In this document: in pieces, positions 16,482 through 25,071 of the stretch | Position numbering within the stretch: position 1 is the first letter of the stretch | How the letters are laid out: the number at the start of each line of letters is the position of its first letter | From: Bradyrhizobium lablabi | GTDB taxonomy: Bacteria > Pseudomonadota > Alphaproteobacteria > Rhizobiales > Xanthobacteraceae | Assembly (NCBI RefSeq): GCF_018131005.1 | Contig: NZ_JAFCJK010000005.1 | Location: forward strand, 1 to 64,000 | Direction: 5' to 3' | Length of the DNA stretch: 64,000 bases | Program-made: the position numbers and the translations under genes | Notes under the pieces: generated by a model | The model's database searches: none | Seen by the model: only the letters and a program-made list of their open reading frames with translations | What the model was told of the DNA's origin: nothing

Positions 16482-17555
16482 TCAGAAAGGATTCAAGTCC
16501 AGGAGCCCGCCGGAAAGCTCGCGACCGAAATGCGCCTCAAACGCAAATAGCGAATAACACTCGGCGATCCGGGGCCGCTGCGCCGGTGAAAGTTTGTCGA
16601 TATCCTCGCGGCGCGAACGCTGCCCGGGAGGATCATCAATCGCATCGGGCGCACCTTCGGAATCGCCGACATAGTGCGCAATTTCGTGAACGAGCGTCCC
16701 AATCTGAAGATCGGTGGTGCCGAAAAAGTAGGTAACCTGAATCCAGATTTTATCTTTTTCGACGAAGAATACGGACTTGTCCCTCATCGTGACCCTTGCT
16801 TTTTGCCCCTTGAATGCCGCTCCATTTTGTTTGGTTACAGCAAGCACCCCTGACGTCGCCAAGTCCGCAAGCTTAAAGACGCCCGGCATCGGAATGAAAG
16901 TCTTTTCAACCAGAGCCGCATTGCGCGCGAGCAAGCGCTGCACTTTCCCGAAGGTCCGCTTGATCAGGTCGAGGTCGCGCGTCGCAGCAGGATTCCCGCT
17001 CAGTTTGAAATATTTATTCAGAAGCGATCGCGCTTTATCGGAAGATGGGGTCTGCAGGAGCCTGACAGCCGCAAATGCGCACGAATGGGCTGCCGGCATG
17101 AATTCGAGATATACCCTCTTCATGTTGTCGTCGGTAACGGAGAAGGAATCGGGTGGGTTGGCGAGCGGCGCACGTGTCGGTGCAAACGAACGAGCGGTAG
17201 GTTGGGTTGCTTGCCCTCCGCCGATGAGTTGATTGAGTTTCGCGAGCGTTTTCCCGCCGGGGTCTACTCGCGCGTCGGAAAAACCCAGCTGCTGCGATTG
17301 AAAGCGGGAGATCGCCGCACGCGTTTTTGGACCGACAATTCCGTCGACGCTTAGAGACGGCGTCGGCCCACCTTGTTCCGCCTGTATGCGATTGAGTGCT
17401 TGCTGGACCTTGCGCGTATCGTCCGGGAGATTGGCGGCACCCTGACCAACGGACTTTTCCAACGAGAGCGGGAAGACGAGGTTGTCCGGCCGGTCTGGTA
17501 CCGGAAATTGGTCGACACAGCGCCTATCGACGCAATAACATCGAAACTGCGGCAT
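16482..17555 (-). CDS. Peptidoglycan-binding HEXXH metallopeptidase (M35-like)
   Basis: A 357-residue protein with an N-terminal PG_binding_1 domain (residues ~44-112; VQQALNRIQAEQGGP and SVDGIVGPKTRAAISRFQ) joined by a Pro-rich linker to a zinc peptidase domain. HEIAH at residues 290-294 is the zinc site, and AECYSLFAFE downstream resembles the Asp-zincin/deuterolysin end. The ATG at 17555 follows GGAGAGTGCC; a longer frame from 17648 is Cys-rich and less likely. There is no signal peptide. Cargo without a signal but with a cell-wall-binding module, 3 kb from a T6SS locus, could be a secreted antibacterial effector, but this is inference. Confidence 0.7.
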   Translation of the reverse strand: MPQFRCYCVDRRCVDQFPVPDRPDNLVFPLSLEKSVGQGAANLPDDTRKVQQALNRIQAEQGGPTPSLSVDGIVGPKTRAAISRFQSQQLGFSDARVDPGGKTLAKLNQLIGGGQATQPTARSFAPTRAPLANPPDSFSVTDDNMKRVYLEFMPAAHSCAFAAVRLLQTPSSDKARSLLNKYFKLSGNPAATRDLDLIKRTFGKVQRLLARNAALVEKTFIPMPGVFKLADLATSGVLAVTKQNGAAFKGQKARVTMRDKSVFFVEKDKIWIQVTYFFGTTDLQIGTLVHEIAHYVGDSEGAPDAIDDPPGQRSRREDIDKLSPAQRPRIAECYSLFAFEAHFGRELSGGLLDLNPF

Positions 17556-17870
17556 GGCACTCTCCAGCGAAAGCCGGAAAACCACGAGAAAGTCTATCGC
17601 ACTACGGTTGCAATGGCAATCTGAGCACCCACAATGCGATTGTCGCACTGCTCGGCCAATGCACTCGCGTTATCCCCCGTTATAGGTCCCGCCATTTTGC
17701 CTCCGTCATTTCTCCGTTGCCCGCCCGGCATAGCAAAAAGCAACGCCGACAACGCCTGTAATGCGATTGATCCGGCATCATGACGGTCCTTCGCCCGTTC
17801 CCATCCGCGTATTGGAGAATTTCGGCCGCAGCTCGGCACCACGCTCGGCGCGGGCGGTGCAGACGCAGCT

Positions 17871-18299
17871 TCACTCCGGCACGGGCGATCCGTGATGTTG
17901 GGCAACCAGCCATTTGCCGTCGACCTTCACCAGCGCCAATGTCAGCCGGTAGGGCAGCACGGTGCCGTTCGCGAGCGTAAAATCGGCAAAGCCCGAGCTG
18001 AACAGGAGATCCGGCCCGTGCGCGATCGCCTGCTGGTCGCCCATCTTGACCTTGATACCTGCGGGCAACTTGCTGAAATACGTGCGCACGCCGTCGGTGC
18101 CCGTGAAGAGCTGTGCGGTCGAGCCGAACATCATGGCGTCCTTGGTGTAGAGCGCGGCGATCTTGTCGGCATCACCGGAGTTGAAGGTCTGCTCCCAGGT
18201 TGCGCGCATTGCGACCGCGTCTTCGTTCGGTCCGGCCTTCGCCGCAGAAATCGAAAGCAGTATCCGCAGGTCCCGCAAGGTGAGCGCTGTGCGCGTCAT
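17871..18299 (-). CDS. Exported NTF2-like (SnoaL/DUF4440) protein
   Basis: A 142-residue protein with a short N-terminal hydrophobic leader and an NTF2-like cone fold. The sequence EDAVAMRATWEQTFNSGDAD starts the first helix, then IAALYTKDAMMFGS and a final KWLVAQHHGS follow, a pattern typical of SgcJ/EcaC-type proteins. Catalytic function is unclear. The ATG at 18299 has GGAG eight bases upstream. The leader is shorter and more charged than usual for this family (DLRILLSISAAKA), so export is probable but not certain. Confidence 0.8.
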   Translation of the reverse strand: MTRTALTLRDLRILLSISAAKAGPNEDAVAMRATWEQTFNSGDADKIAALYTKDAMMFGSTAQLFTGTDGVRTYFSKLPAGIKVKMGDQQAIAHGPDLLFSSGFADFTLANGTVLPYRLTLALVKVDGKWLVAQHHGSPVPE

Positions 18300-18344
18300 C
18301 TTTCTGGCTCCACTATGAGTTTCGCGTAATCGGTGTCGCCGCAA

Positions 18345-18617
18345 ACCCGCGAGCGGCCGCTTCCTTGTAGCACGGCGGCATCGCCCTGGTTGCGGCCGCC
18401 GCGGGCGCGCAGCTCGCCGAAAGTGATTTTCGGGGAGGGGAGTGGCGTGCGGGTGTGTTGGTGCGTGGGGGGGGAGCCGCTATCGCGCCGGCCGCTTCTA
18501 TCACCGGATCAAGGTGAAGAGCCGGGCGCATCCGGCCTATGGCCAGGTGCAAGATTTAGACTCCGCGCGCGCCACGCTAGGCGAATGGCGGGTACGGATT
18601 TCGAGGGCTCACTGCCC
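18345..18617. other. Probable degraded DNA between two small genes
   Basis: No intact gene. The stretch contains a G-run near 18469-18476 and broken reading frames on both strands. One minus-strand frame runs into the NTF2-like start as AGATGA, and a plus-strand frame begins SRYRAGRFYHRIKVKSR, but neither has a start with a ribosome-binding site. It may hold relics of one or two former genes. Confidence 0.35.
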
Positions 18618-18851
18618 TCAGTGTAGCTTGCCGAGCACGATCGCGAAGGGGAGAACGAATAGCTCGTCATCGGAATCGTCGCTGACATGCACGACCCAGT
18701 CGCGCCAGTCTTCCGCGCCGCGTTCCATGATGAGCGATCGGATGATGCAGGCCGCGCGGTCGCGCGCCTCGGCGAGGTCGCTCACGGCTTGACCGGATCG
18801 ATCGATCCAGACTCCCCCGGAGCTAGAGCAGTGGAAGTAGACCCGAGCCAT
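18618..18851 (-). CDS. DUF6894-family small protein
   Basis: A 77-residue protein starting MARVYFHCSSSGGVWIDRSG and continuing DLAEARDRAACIIRSL, which is the typical DUF6894 pattern found in many Bradyrhizobiaceae. No biochemical function is known. AGGAGACCGAAC precedes the ATG at 18851. It is isolated, with no operon partner. Confidence 0.8.
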   Translation of the reverse strand: MARVYFHCSSSGGVWIDRSGQAVSDLAEARDRAACIIRSLIMERGAEDWRDWVVHVSDDSDDELFVLPFAIVLGKLH

Positions 18852-19311
18852 GTTCGGTCTCCTGCGAAAGTCAATCTGTTAGTAGCGCGTTAGCCCGATC
18901 AGGTTCTGTCCATCAGTGATGCGGTTCACATTTCGCATCGAAGTATTTTGATTGCGTTCGGGTCAGACTTTGAGGCATGGAATCGCAGCGGAACCGGGAG
19001 TTGCGGTCCGACAGCCGGATCGGGCCACCGGTCGGCGGAGATCTCGACCGAGTGGTTGCACTGGGAGTCAATTTGAGCGGCACAGCAAAGGGGCGAAACC
19101 GCATCGTTCCTCCGCCGGCGTCAGATCAAGTTGGTGGCTGCGCCGCTGGACATGGACAGGGTGACTCCTAGGCCGCAGCACAGGCCGAGCTCCTCGCCGG
19201 CGGGCACTGACGCATATCCTCGAGCCGGAGATCACGGACCTGTCATCGAACCTGCACACGTCCGCCTGCCACCGAAAGGCGCTGGGGGATTTCAGGGCCT
19301 CAGCGCTTAAA

Positions 19312-19351
19312 CAACGCCGCCCAGCCAACATATTCGGCTGGCGCGGCGTTG
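19312..19351 (-). terminator. Strong hairpin, second possible terminator of the leftward T6SS operon
   Basis: The arms CAACGCCGCCCAGCC (19312-19326) and GGCTGGCGCGGCGTTG (19336-19351) pair with one bulged base around a 9-base loop. On the minus strand the stem is followed by TTTAAG, a weak U-tract. Confidence 0.5.
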
Positions 19352-19423
19352 TGCGTTGCGGCTCGCCGACGAGCTGGTCAGCACAACCAGCGGTGGGTTT
19401 TCGGTGCATGCGCGAACACAGTA

Positions 19424-19450
19424 CAAAAGGCCCGGCTGGGGGACCGGGCC
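19424..19450 (-). terminator. Rho-independent terminator downstream of the leftward T6SS operon
   Basis: On the minus strand the stem GGCCCGG / CCGGGCC (19429-19435 and 19444-19450) encloses an 8-base loop and is followed by TTTTGT. It lies about 240 bases beyond the methyltransferase stop and would end the tssA-to-methyltransferase transcript. Confidence 0.65.
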
Positions 19451-19686
19451 CCATTGCACGCCACTCGCGCCGGTGAATTGTGAGTTCAGTGGCCGAAAAG
19501 GACCAACCGACCACGAGACGCTGGCTCACTGACGAATCAGTACCGCAATTTGTCGATGCAATTGAGGCTATGGTTGCGGTTACGTAATCGACGCAGCCGG
19601 CGAACTGGTCGTGGCCGCGGTCTGCAATCAGCTTGTGACCTCGCTCCGTTGACCACCGTCCCGAGGGTTGGTTCAAGCAAGTCGGA

Positions 19687-21273
19687 TCAGGCCACCAACA
19701 GGCCGAGCTTACCGACCATCGCGAGCGATCGCGCGACGCCCTCTTGGGTTGACAATTGCTGCGGCTCGGCCGGCTGTCCGGCCCCGCCTGTTTGTTCGAT
19801 CCGGGTGGTCGGGCCGAATTTCTCGGTCATTTCCATGACGATCTGATCGGTGGTGCGCGTGCCGTCGAGGAGCTGCAGGAAGTGCCGGGTCCTGTCGTCC
19901 TCCAATTGCACCGTCTGGTGCAGCAGGTTGGTGACCAGCGGACCCGTTTCCGCCTGCCGGCGTGCAAGCAAGCTCGCCTGGGGGCGGTCGGTGACGTCCT
20001 TCATAAGAAACGGTGGCGATACCAGGAATGAGACCTCGCCGCTCTGGGTCAGGATGTACATCGCATCCGTCAGAGTTTGTTGGTCATCGTCCGTCTGTTC
20101 GCCGCCCCGGAGCGCCCGAGCCCCATCGAGCAGTTCGCCGAACGACATCGCGCGCGGCCAGGCGCGGCCGAGACACAGATGCGCAGCCTTCAGAAGCGGA
20201 TTGGTCACCGTGATCCTGCTGCTATCATGATTCTCGAATTCCATCGCAGAATCGTCGGTCAGGCACACACCGGGATCGACGGGGCTCAGCGTGCTCAACA
20301 GATGAAACCGGGTGACGAAGTCGCGATCGATCTGGCGTCGCAGCGAAATGTTGTCATGGCAGAGCAGGGTGCGCCGAAAGCCGTTGCCGTCGATAAAATC
20401 CTGGTACTGATCACGTGCCATGAACTCGCTCTCAGGAAAGCGTTGCAGCGTGGCGCGGACCTCTTCAGCATAGCCGGCGAGATAGCGTCGCGAAAAGTCG
20501 GCGTCGCTCAAATACTGCAGTCCATGACGGGTAGCGTCCTCGACGACATTGGACAGCAAGAAGGCCGCAGCGCCTTCGTCGAGATCGTCGTGAAAGAGCA
20601 ACTCATCGGGTACCTTGAGGACGCGGTTGCACTGGTCGCGCATGACCGCACCGTGCACCGAGTTGGCTTTCGAGCCCTCGCTTAGAAACTTCATGATCGC
20701 GCGGGCTTGTCCGACCTTCTCCTTCATGCCGGTGATGTGACGGGTGTGATAGAGCATCATGTCGCGGACCATGTTGCGAAGATGCGAGAACGGATGCGCG
20801 TTGTAGCTCACGTAGCAGACACCCCGCGGCGCCAGGTTCTGCTTGAAGATCGTCATCATCTGCTCGCGTACCACCGGCGGCACCCACGAATACACGCCGT
20901 GGGCGATGATGTAGTCGAACTGCCCGAAGCTCGCGTCGACATTCATGATGTCGCAATGCAGAAGCTTGATGTTGCGCAGGCCTAGTGCAGCGACGTTGCG
21001 CTGGCCGCGCTCGATCGTCACACCGCTCAGGTCGACGCCGATAAATTCGCTGTCCGGATATTGAAAGGCCATCGGCAGCAGGTTGCCGCCCACGCCGCAG
21101 CCGAGCTCCAGCACCCGGCAATGCTCGACCGGAGCGGGCTGCATGCCGTAGACCGTAGCGATCGTCGCGAGATGGTTCGGATGGGTGAGCCCGTAAACGT
21201 GACCAGGATAGTAGACGTCGTCGTAAGGCGTGGACACCGTGGTCGGATGGCAATGTTCGGTTTGAACGTTCAT
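19687..21273 (-). CDS. SAM-dependent methyltransferase with regulatory domain, last gene of the T6SS operon
   Basis: A 528-residue protein. The class I methyltransferase domain spans about residues 10-200, with SAM motif VLELGCGVGGNLLPMA and the acidic GVDLSG loop, then CDIMNVD. It is followed by a helical methyltransferase-regulatory domain (PF10119-like), and a C-terminal region ends in EGVARSLAMVGKLGLL. This arrangement and length resemble rickettsial protein-lysine methyltransferases that modify OmpB. A TTG at 21303 overlaps the tssH stop region, but the ATG at 21273, preceded by GGAAG, is preferred. As last gene of the tssA-tssH operon it may methylate a T6SS component, an effector or a surface protein. 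The substrate is inferred only from context. Confidence 0.75.
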   Translation of the reverse strand: MNVQTEHCHPTTVSTPYDDVYYPGHVYGLTHPNHLATIATVYGMQPAPVEHCRVLELGCGVGGNLLPMAFQYPDSEFIGVDLSGVTIERGQRNVAALGLRNIKLLHCDIMNVDASFGQFDYIIAHGVYSWVPPVVREQMMTIFKQNLAPRGVCYVSYNAHPFSHLRNMVRDMMLYHTRHITGMKEKVGQARAIMKFLSEGSKANSVHGAVMRDQCNRVLKVPDELLFHDDLDEGAAAFLLSNVVEDATRHGLQYLSDADFSRRYLAGYAEEVRATLQRFPESEFMARDQYQDFIDGNGFRRTLLCHDNISLRRQIDRDFVTRFHLLSTLSPVDPGVCLTDDSAMEFENHDSSRITVTNPLLKAAHLCLGRAWPRAMSFGELLDGARALRGGEQTDDDQQTLTDAMYILTQSGEVSFLVSPPFLMKDVTDRPQASLLARRQAETGPLVTNLLHQTVQLEDDRTRHFLQLLDGTRTTDQIVMEMTEKFGPTTRIEQTGGAGQPAEPQQLSTQEGVARSLAMVGKLGLLVA

Positions 21274-21299
21274 GTGCAGCTTCCGTTTGCTTGCGTCCG

Positions 21300-23942
21300 T
21301 CAATTCCAGGAATAGGCAAACCTGTCGTCCACGATCGAGACCGTTGCCTGCTTGACTTCCTCCTTGGCGAGCGACTTGTTGAGGAATTCGCGCGACAGCT
21401 CGGGCAGCAGCGTATTGGTGATGATGTTATCGATCATGCGTCCGCCGGAATCCGGATCGTTGCAGCGTGACACGATGTGCTCGACCACTGCATCGTCGTA
21501 GCTGAAGGTTGCATCGTGGTTGTCGCGGATGCGCCGTCCGATTCGGTCGAGGTGAAGCCGGACGATGCCACCGAGCATCTCATCGGAAAGCGGGAAGTAG
21601 GGAATCGAGACGATGCGCCCGAGCAGGGCAGCCGGAAAGACCTTCAGCAATTCCGGCCTCAGCATCTTGGCGAGCTCTTCCGGATCGTTGCGATATTTCG
21701 GATCGCGCGACAGGCCCATGATCAGATCGGTGCCGACATTGGTGGTAAGAATGATCAGCGTGTTCTTGAAGTCGATCCGCCGACCGGTGCCGTCCTCCAT
21801 CGTGCCTTTGTCGAACACTTGGAAGAAAATCTCGTGCACGTCAGGGTGGGCCTTCTCCACCTCGTCCAGCAGGATGACACTGTACGGCTTGCGACGAACC
21901 GCCTCGGTAAGACGGCCGCCTTCGCCATAGCCGATATAGCCGGGAGGGGCACCTTTCAGGGTCGAGACAGTGTGCGCCTCCTGGAACTCCGACATGTTGA
22001 TAGTGATCATGTTCTGCTCGCCGCCGTAGAGAGCTTCGGCAAGGGCGAGGGCCGTTTCGGTCTTGCCGACTCCGGAGGGACCGGCCAGCATGAACACGCC
22101 GATCGGCTTCGAGGGATTGTCCAGTTTTGCGCGGCTGGTCTCGATTCTCTTGGCGATCATGGTCAGCCCATGGGATTGGCCGACGACGCGACGGTTGAGT
22201 ATTTCCGGCAGCTTCAGCACGGTCTGGATTTCGTCGCGCATCATCCGGCCGACAGGGATGCCGGTCCAGTCCGACACTACGGAGGCCACCGACTGCTCGT
22301 CGACGTGAGCATAGATCATCCGCTTTTCCGGATTGATGCCCTCCAACGTTTCGAACTTGCCGCGCAGCTCAGCGCGTTTGACGGCCGGATCCTCACCCCC
22401 CTTGGGCTCGGTCAGAATCTCGCGGAGGCTGCGGATGTCCTTGACAAGATCCTGCTCCGCGGCCCAGTCCGTCTCGAGGCCGGTCAGCTTTTGCTGCAGC
22501 GCTGCGATGTCGGCATCGATCGCGGCGATGCGCTCGGCGTCGTCGATGCCGAGGTCGCCGTCGCTGATCAGCGCCGACTTTTCGGCCTCGCGGGCCGCAA
22601 TCGCAACGCGCGTGTCTTCGATCAAGGCCGGCGTCGCACTCTGGCTGATGGCCACCCGCGCTGAGGCGGTGTCGAGCAAGCTGACGGCCTTGTCCGGCAA
22701 TTGTCGGGCAGGAATGTAGCGATGTGACAAGTTGACCGCGGCAACGATTGCGGCGTCCGAAATGCGAACGCCGTGGTGCTTTTCCATCGGACCGAGAATG
22801 CCGCGCAGCATGACGCAGCAGGTCTGCACATCCGGCTCATCAATGTGGATCGGCTGGAAGCGCCGGGTGAGCGCCGGGTCCTTCTCGATGTATTGGCGAT
22901 ACTCCGCCCAGGTGGTTGCCGCAATCGTGCGCAGCGTGCCACGGGCGAGGGGAGGTTTCAGGAGGTTGGCGGCATCGCCGGTGCCGGCCGCACCTCCGGC
23001 GCCGATCAGAGTATGGGCCTCGTCGATGAACAGAATGATCGGGGTTGGCGAACTCTGCACTTCGTCGATCACCGAGCGCAATCGCTGCTCGAACTCGCCC
23101 TTCATGGACGCACCGGCCTGCATCAGGCCGATGTCAAGGGCGCAGAGTCTGACATTGCGCAGCGGCGGAGGCACGTCGCCGGCGGCGATGCGCTGGGCGA
23201 AGCCCTCGACCACCGCGGTCTTGCCGACGCCGGCCTCACCGGTAAGGATCGGATTGTTCTGCCGACGGCGCATCAACACGTCGATCAGTTGGCGGATTTC
23301 ATTGTCGCGGCCGAGGATCGGGTCCATCTGGCCGAGCTTCGCCTTCGCCGTGAGATCCTGTGAGTACCGGTCGAGCGGCGTCGTACCCTTGGGCCCCGCC
23401 TGCTGCTCCGCGCCCGGCGTGCCGGCGCCGACCAGTCCCGAGCCGTCCATCGGCCGCAGCGTCTCCTCCTCGGAGCCGGCCCACACCGCGCGATGTTCCG
23501 CGGCGAGTGCGTCGACATTCACCTTGGCGAATTCCTGCGAGATGTTGTTCAGCGTGCGACGAATATCGTTCGATTTCAGGCCGGCCACCAGCAGATGGCC
23601 GGTGCGGATCTGAGTCTCGCCGAAGAACAGGGTGGCATAGTGCCAGCCGCGATCGAGTATATCGATGACCGAATTCGCGACACCCGGCATGTCGGTCTCG
23701 TTCTTGCGAAAGCCGTTGATGACGCCGGCAAGGTCCGATAGCAGCCGCGCCCGGTCGAGCTTGTAGTGATCGGCCGACAGGCTGAGGTCGGTGCGTTCCT
23801 GCTGCAGGATATGAAACAGCCAGTGCGCGAGTTCGACGTTGCGGTTGCCGGCGCTCTTGGCGTGGCGCAGGGCCTGGATGAAGGCATCGTAGCCGGCCCG
23901 GTTCAGTTTGCCCGTTACGGCCTCAAGGCTGATGTCGGTCAC
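21300..23942 (-). CDS. tssH: T6SS sheath-recycling AAA+ ATPase TssH (ClpV)
   Basis: An 881-residue ClpB-type AAA+ unfoldase that pulls apart contracted TssB/TssC sheaths. The N-domain (residues ~1-150) is the ClpV-type sheath-binding region. NBD1 has GEAGVGKT and ILFIDEAHTLIGAGG; NBD2 has GPSGVGKTE, VILLDEVEKAHPDV and the pore-type KGAPPGYIGYGEGG. A shortened middle coiled coil lies between them. The GTG at 23942 is preceded by AGGAGGGGCCGCC and begins VTDISLEAVTGKLN as in other ClpV proteins; a longer frame to 24008 lacks such support. It lies between tssG and the methyltransferase gene. Confidence 0.95.
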   Translation of the reverse strand: MTDISLEAVTGKLNRAGYDAFIQALRHAKSAGNRNVELAHWLFHILQQERTDLSLSADHYKLDRARLLSDLAGVINGFRKNETDMPGVANSVIDILDRGWHYATLFFGETQIRTGHLLVAGLKSNDIRRTLNNISQEFAKVNVDALAAEHRAVWAGSEEETLRPMDGSGLVGAGTPGAEQQAGPKGTTPLDRYSQDLTAKAKLGQMDPILGRDNEIRQLIDVLMRRRQNNPILTGEAGVGKTAVVEGFAQRIAAGDVPPPLRNVRLCALDIGLMQAGASMKGEFEQRLRSVIDEVQSSPTPIILFIDEAHTLIGAGGAAGTGDAANLLKPPLARGTLRTIAATTWAEYRQYIEKDPALTRRFQPIHIDEPDVQTCCVMLRGILGPMEKHHGVRISDAAIVAAVNLSHRYIPARQLPDKAVSLLDTASARVAISQSATPALIEDTRVAIAAREAEKSALISDGDLGIDDAERIAAIDADIAALQQKLTGLETDWAAEQDLVKDIRSLREILTEPKGGEDPAVKRAELRGKFETLEGINPEKRMIYAHVDEQSVASVVSDWTGIPVGRMMRDEIQTVLKLPEILNRRVVGQSHGLTMIAKRIETSRAKLDNPSKPIGVFMLAGPSGVGKTETALALAEALYGGEQNMITINMSEFQEAHTVSTLKGAPPGYIGYGEGGRLTEAVRRKPYSVILLDEVEKAHPDVHEIFFQVFDKGTMEDGTGRRIDFKNTLIILTTNVGTDLIMGLSRDPKYRNDPEELAKMLRPELLKVFPAALLGRIVSIPYFPLSDEMLGGIVRLHLDRIGRRIRDNHDATFSYDDAVVEHIVSRCNDPDSGGRMIDNIITNTLLPELSREFLNKSLAKEEVKQATVSIVDDRFAYSWN

Positions 23943-24039
23943 GGCGGCCCCTCCTCGTTCCACGCCGGCGGATGCCCGGCACCTTGCGAAAACCGACTCG
24001 ATTCCCACGGTGTTAAGACGGCCGGGGCGGCGGCGAGGT

Positions 24040-25071
24040 TCAAACCGCTGCAGCCTCGGCTGCGGCGCTCCGCCGCGCCCTCAGGCGCTCGGCCAGATGA
24101 AACCGCGCATCGCGGCGATATTCTTCGGTCGAGGTCCAGTTCGGCGAGACCCAGGTGGTCCATCCAAGGCGTCCGCTCTGTCCGAGCCTCACCGGGGCGA
24201 CCGCCCCCGCTGGAATGGCGAGCTCCACATCCCAGTCGAGTTCGTCGCCGATATAGAAGAAAACCGCGTCAGCCAGCGGCTCAGACAGGTTGCTCGCCTC
24301 GGTCGGCAGGAACTGCTCGTATTGAGCAAAATCCTTGACGAAGACCCGAACCCTGATTTTGTCCTCGACGCTGAACACCCGCGAACCGAGCAACATGTCG
24401 CGGCCGAGACCGGCGTGTGTTCGGCCGAGCTGGCTGCAGTCGCTGGGGTCGAAGGCGAGCCAGGAGCCGACAAACTCGTCGATCTCGGTTTTGACGTCGA
24501 ACAGGCCCTGTAGGAAGCGCGTCAGCCGCGACGCGCACTTCGCCTTGGGGGCGATTAGTCCAGCGAAGCTGAGCTTCGCCATGTCCGGCACCGTGTCGCG
24601 ATTGGCGAAAACATCGGAGCCCAAGCCGGCGAAGGAACCGACATAGGCGATGAAACGATCTTCCGCTGGCCGGTCGTGCTGGGCAATCGGTCGCGCATCG
24701 GCCCAGGCGCGGAAGAACAGTTGCAGGAATCGCCCATTGATAAGGTCGAGGAAGCGCGGAAAGGCGTCATCCCGCATCAATTGCCAGCCGATGCTTTCAT
24801 CGGTCGTGGCCAGCGGCAGTGCGCCCTGCGGCCCCAGCAGGCCCAGAAATTTGACCAGAATCCTGAGGCGGTCATCGCGGGCGTCGACCGAGCTGAGGTT
24901 GGAGGCGGGAAACTCTAGATACGGGTCCTGGCCGAGGTCGACATATTCGTCGCGACGCGCGGCGCTGTCGCCGATCCGCGGTCGCTCCGAGTGGGCGCGC
25001 TCGAGCTGGCGGAGCGCCTGAAAGAAATCGAACCGCCACGGCTCGGCCTTCATCTGGTCGATCAGCGTCAA
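24040..25071 (-). CDS. tssG: T6SS baseplate subunit TssG
   Basis: A 343-residue baseplate wedge protein. The N-terminal PWRFDFFQALRQLERAH segment and central GLLGPQGALPLATTDE are TssG (VasB/ImpH) signatures. TssG forms the wedge with TssE and TssF. Its start overlaps the tssF stop by four bases (ATGA-type), indicating tight translational coupling. There are 97 bases before tssH. Confidence 0.93.
   Translation of the reverse strand: MTLIDQMKAEPWRFDFFQALRQLERAHSERPRIGDSAARRDEYVDLGQDPYLEFPASNLSSVDARDDRLRILVKFLGLLGPQGALPLATTDESIGWQLMRDDAFPRFLDLINGRFLQLFFRAWADARPIAQHDRPAEDRFIAYVGSFAGLGSDVFANRDTVPDMAKLSFAGLIAPKAKCASRLTRFLQGLFDVKTEIDEFVGSWLAFDPSDCSQLGRTHAGLGRDMLLGSRVFSVEDKIRVRVFVKDFAQYEQFLPTEASNLSEPLADAVFFYIGDELDWDVELAIPAGAVAPVRLGQSGRLGWTTWVSPNWTSTEEYRRDARFHLAERLRARRSAAAEAAAV

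Larger units (their letters stand above)
18852..19686. other. 835-base non-coding region with two hairpins
   Basis: A 202-residue minus-strand frame spans much of it (19068-19676), but its composition (Arg/Pro/Ser/Cys-rich), lack of a ribosome-binding site and absence of any domain argue against a gene. The region holds two strong hairpins downstream of the T6SS methyltransferase, described separately. Confidence 0.45.

Noticed and set aside
17594..17905. 103-residue minus-strand frame between the metallopeptidase and NTF2-like gene
   Set aside because: Overlaps both neighbours, lacks a ribosome-binding site and has no recognisable domain; an immunity gene could not be supported.
19068..19676. 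202-residue minus-strand open frame after the methyltransferase
   Set aside because: Arg/Pro/Ser/Cys-rich composition, no start signal, no domain, and it contains two strong hairpins.
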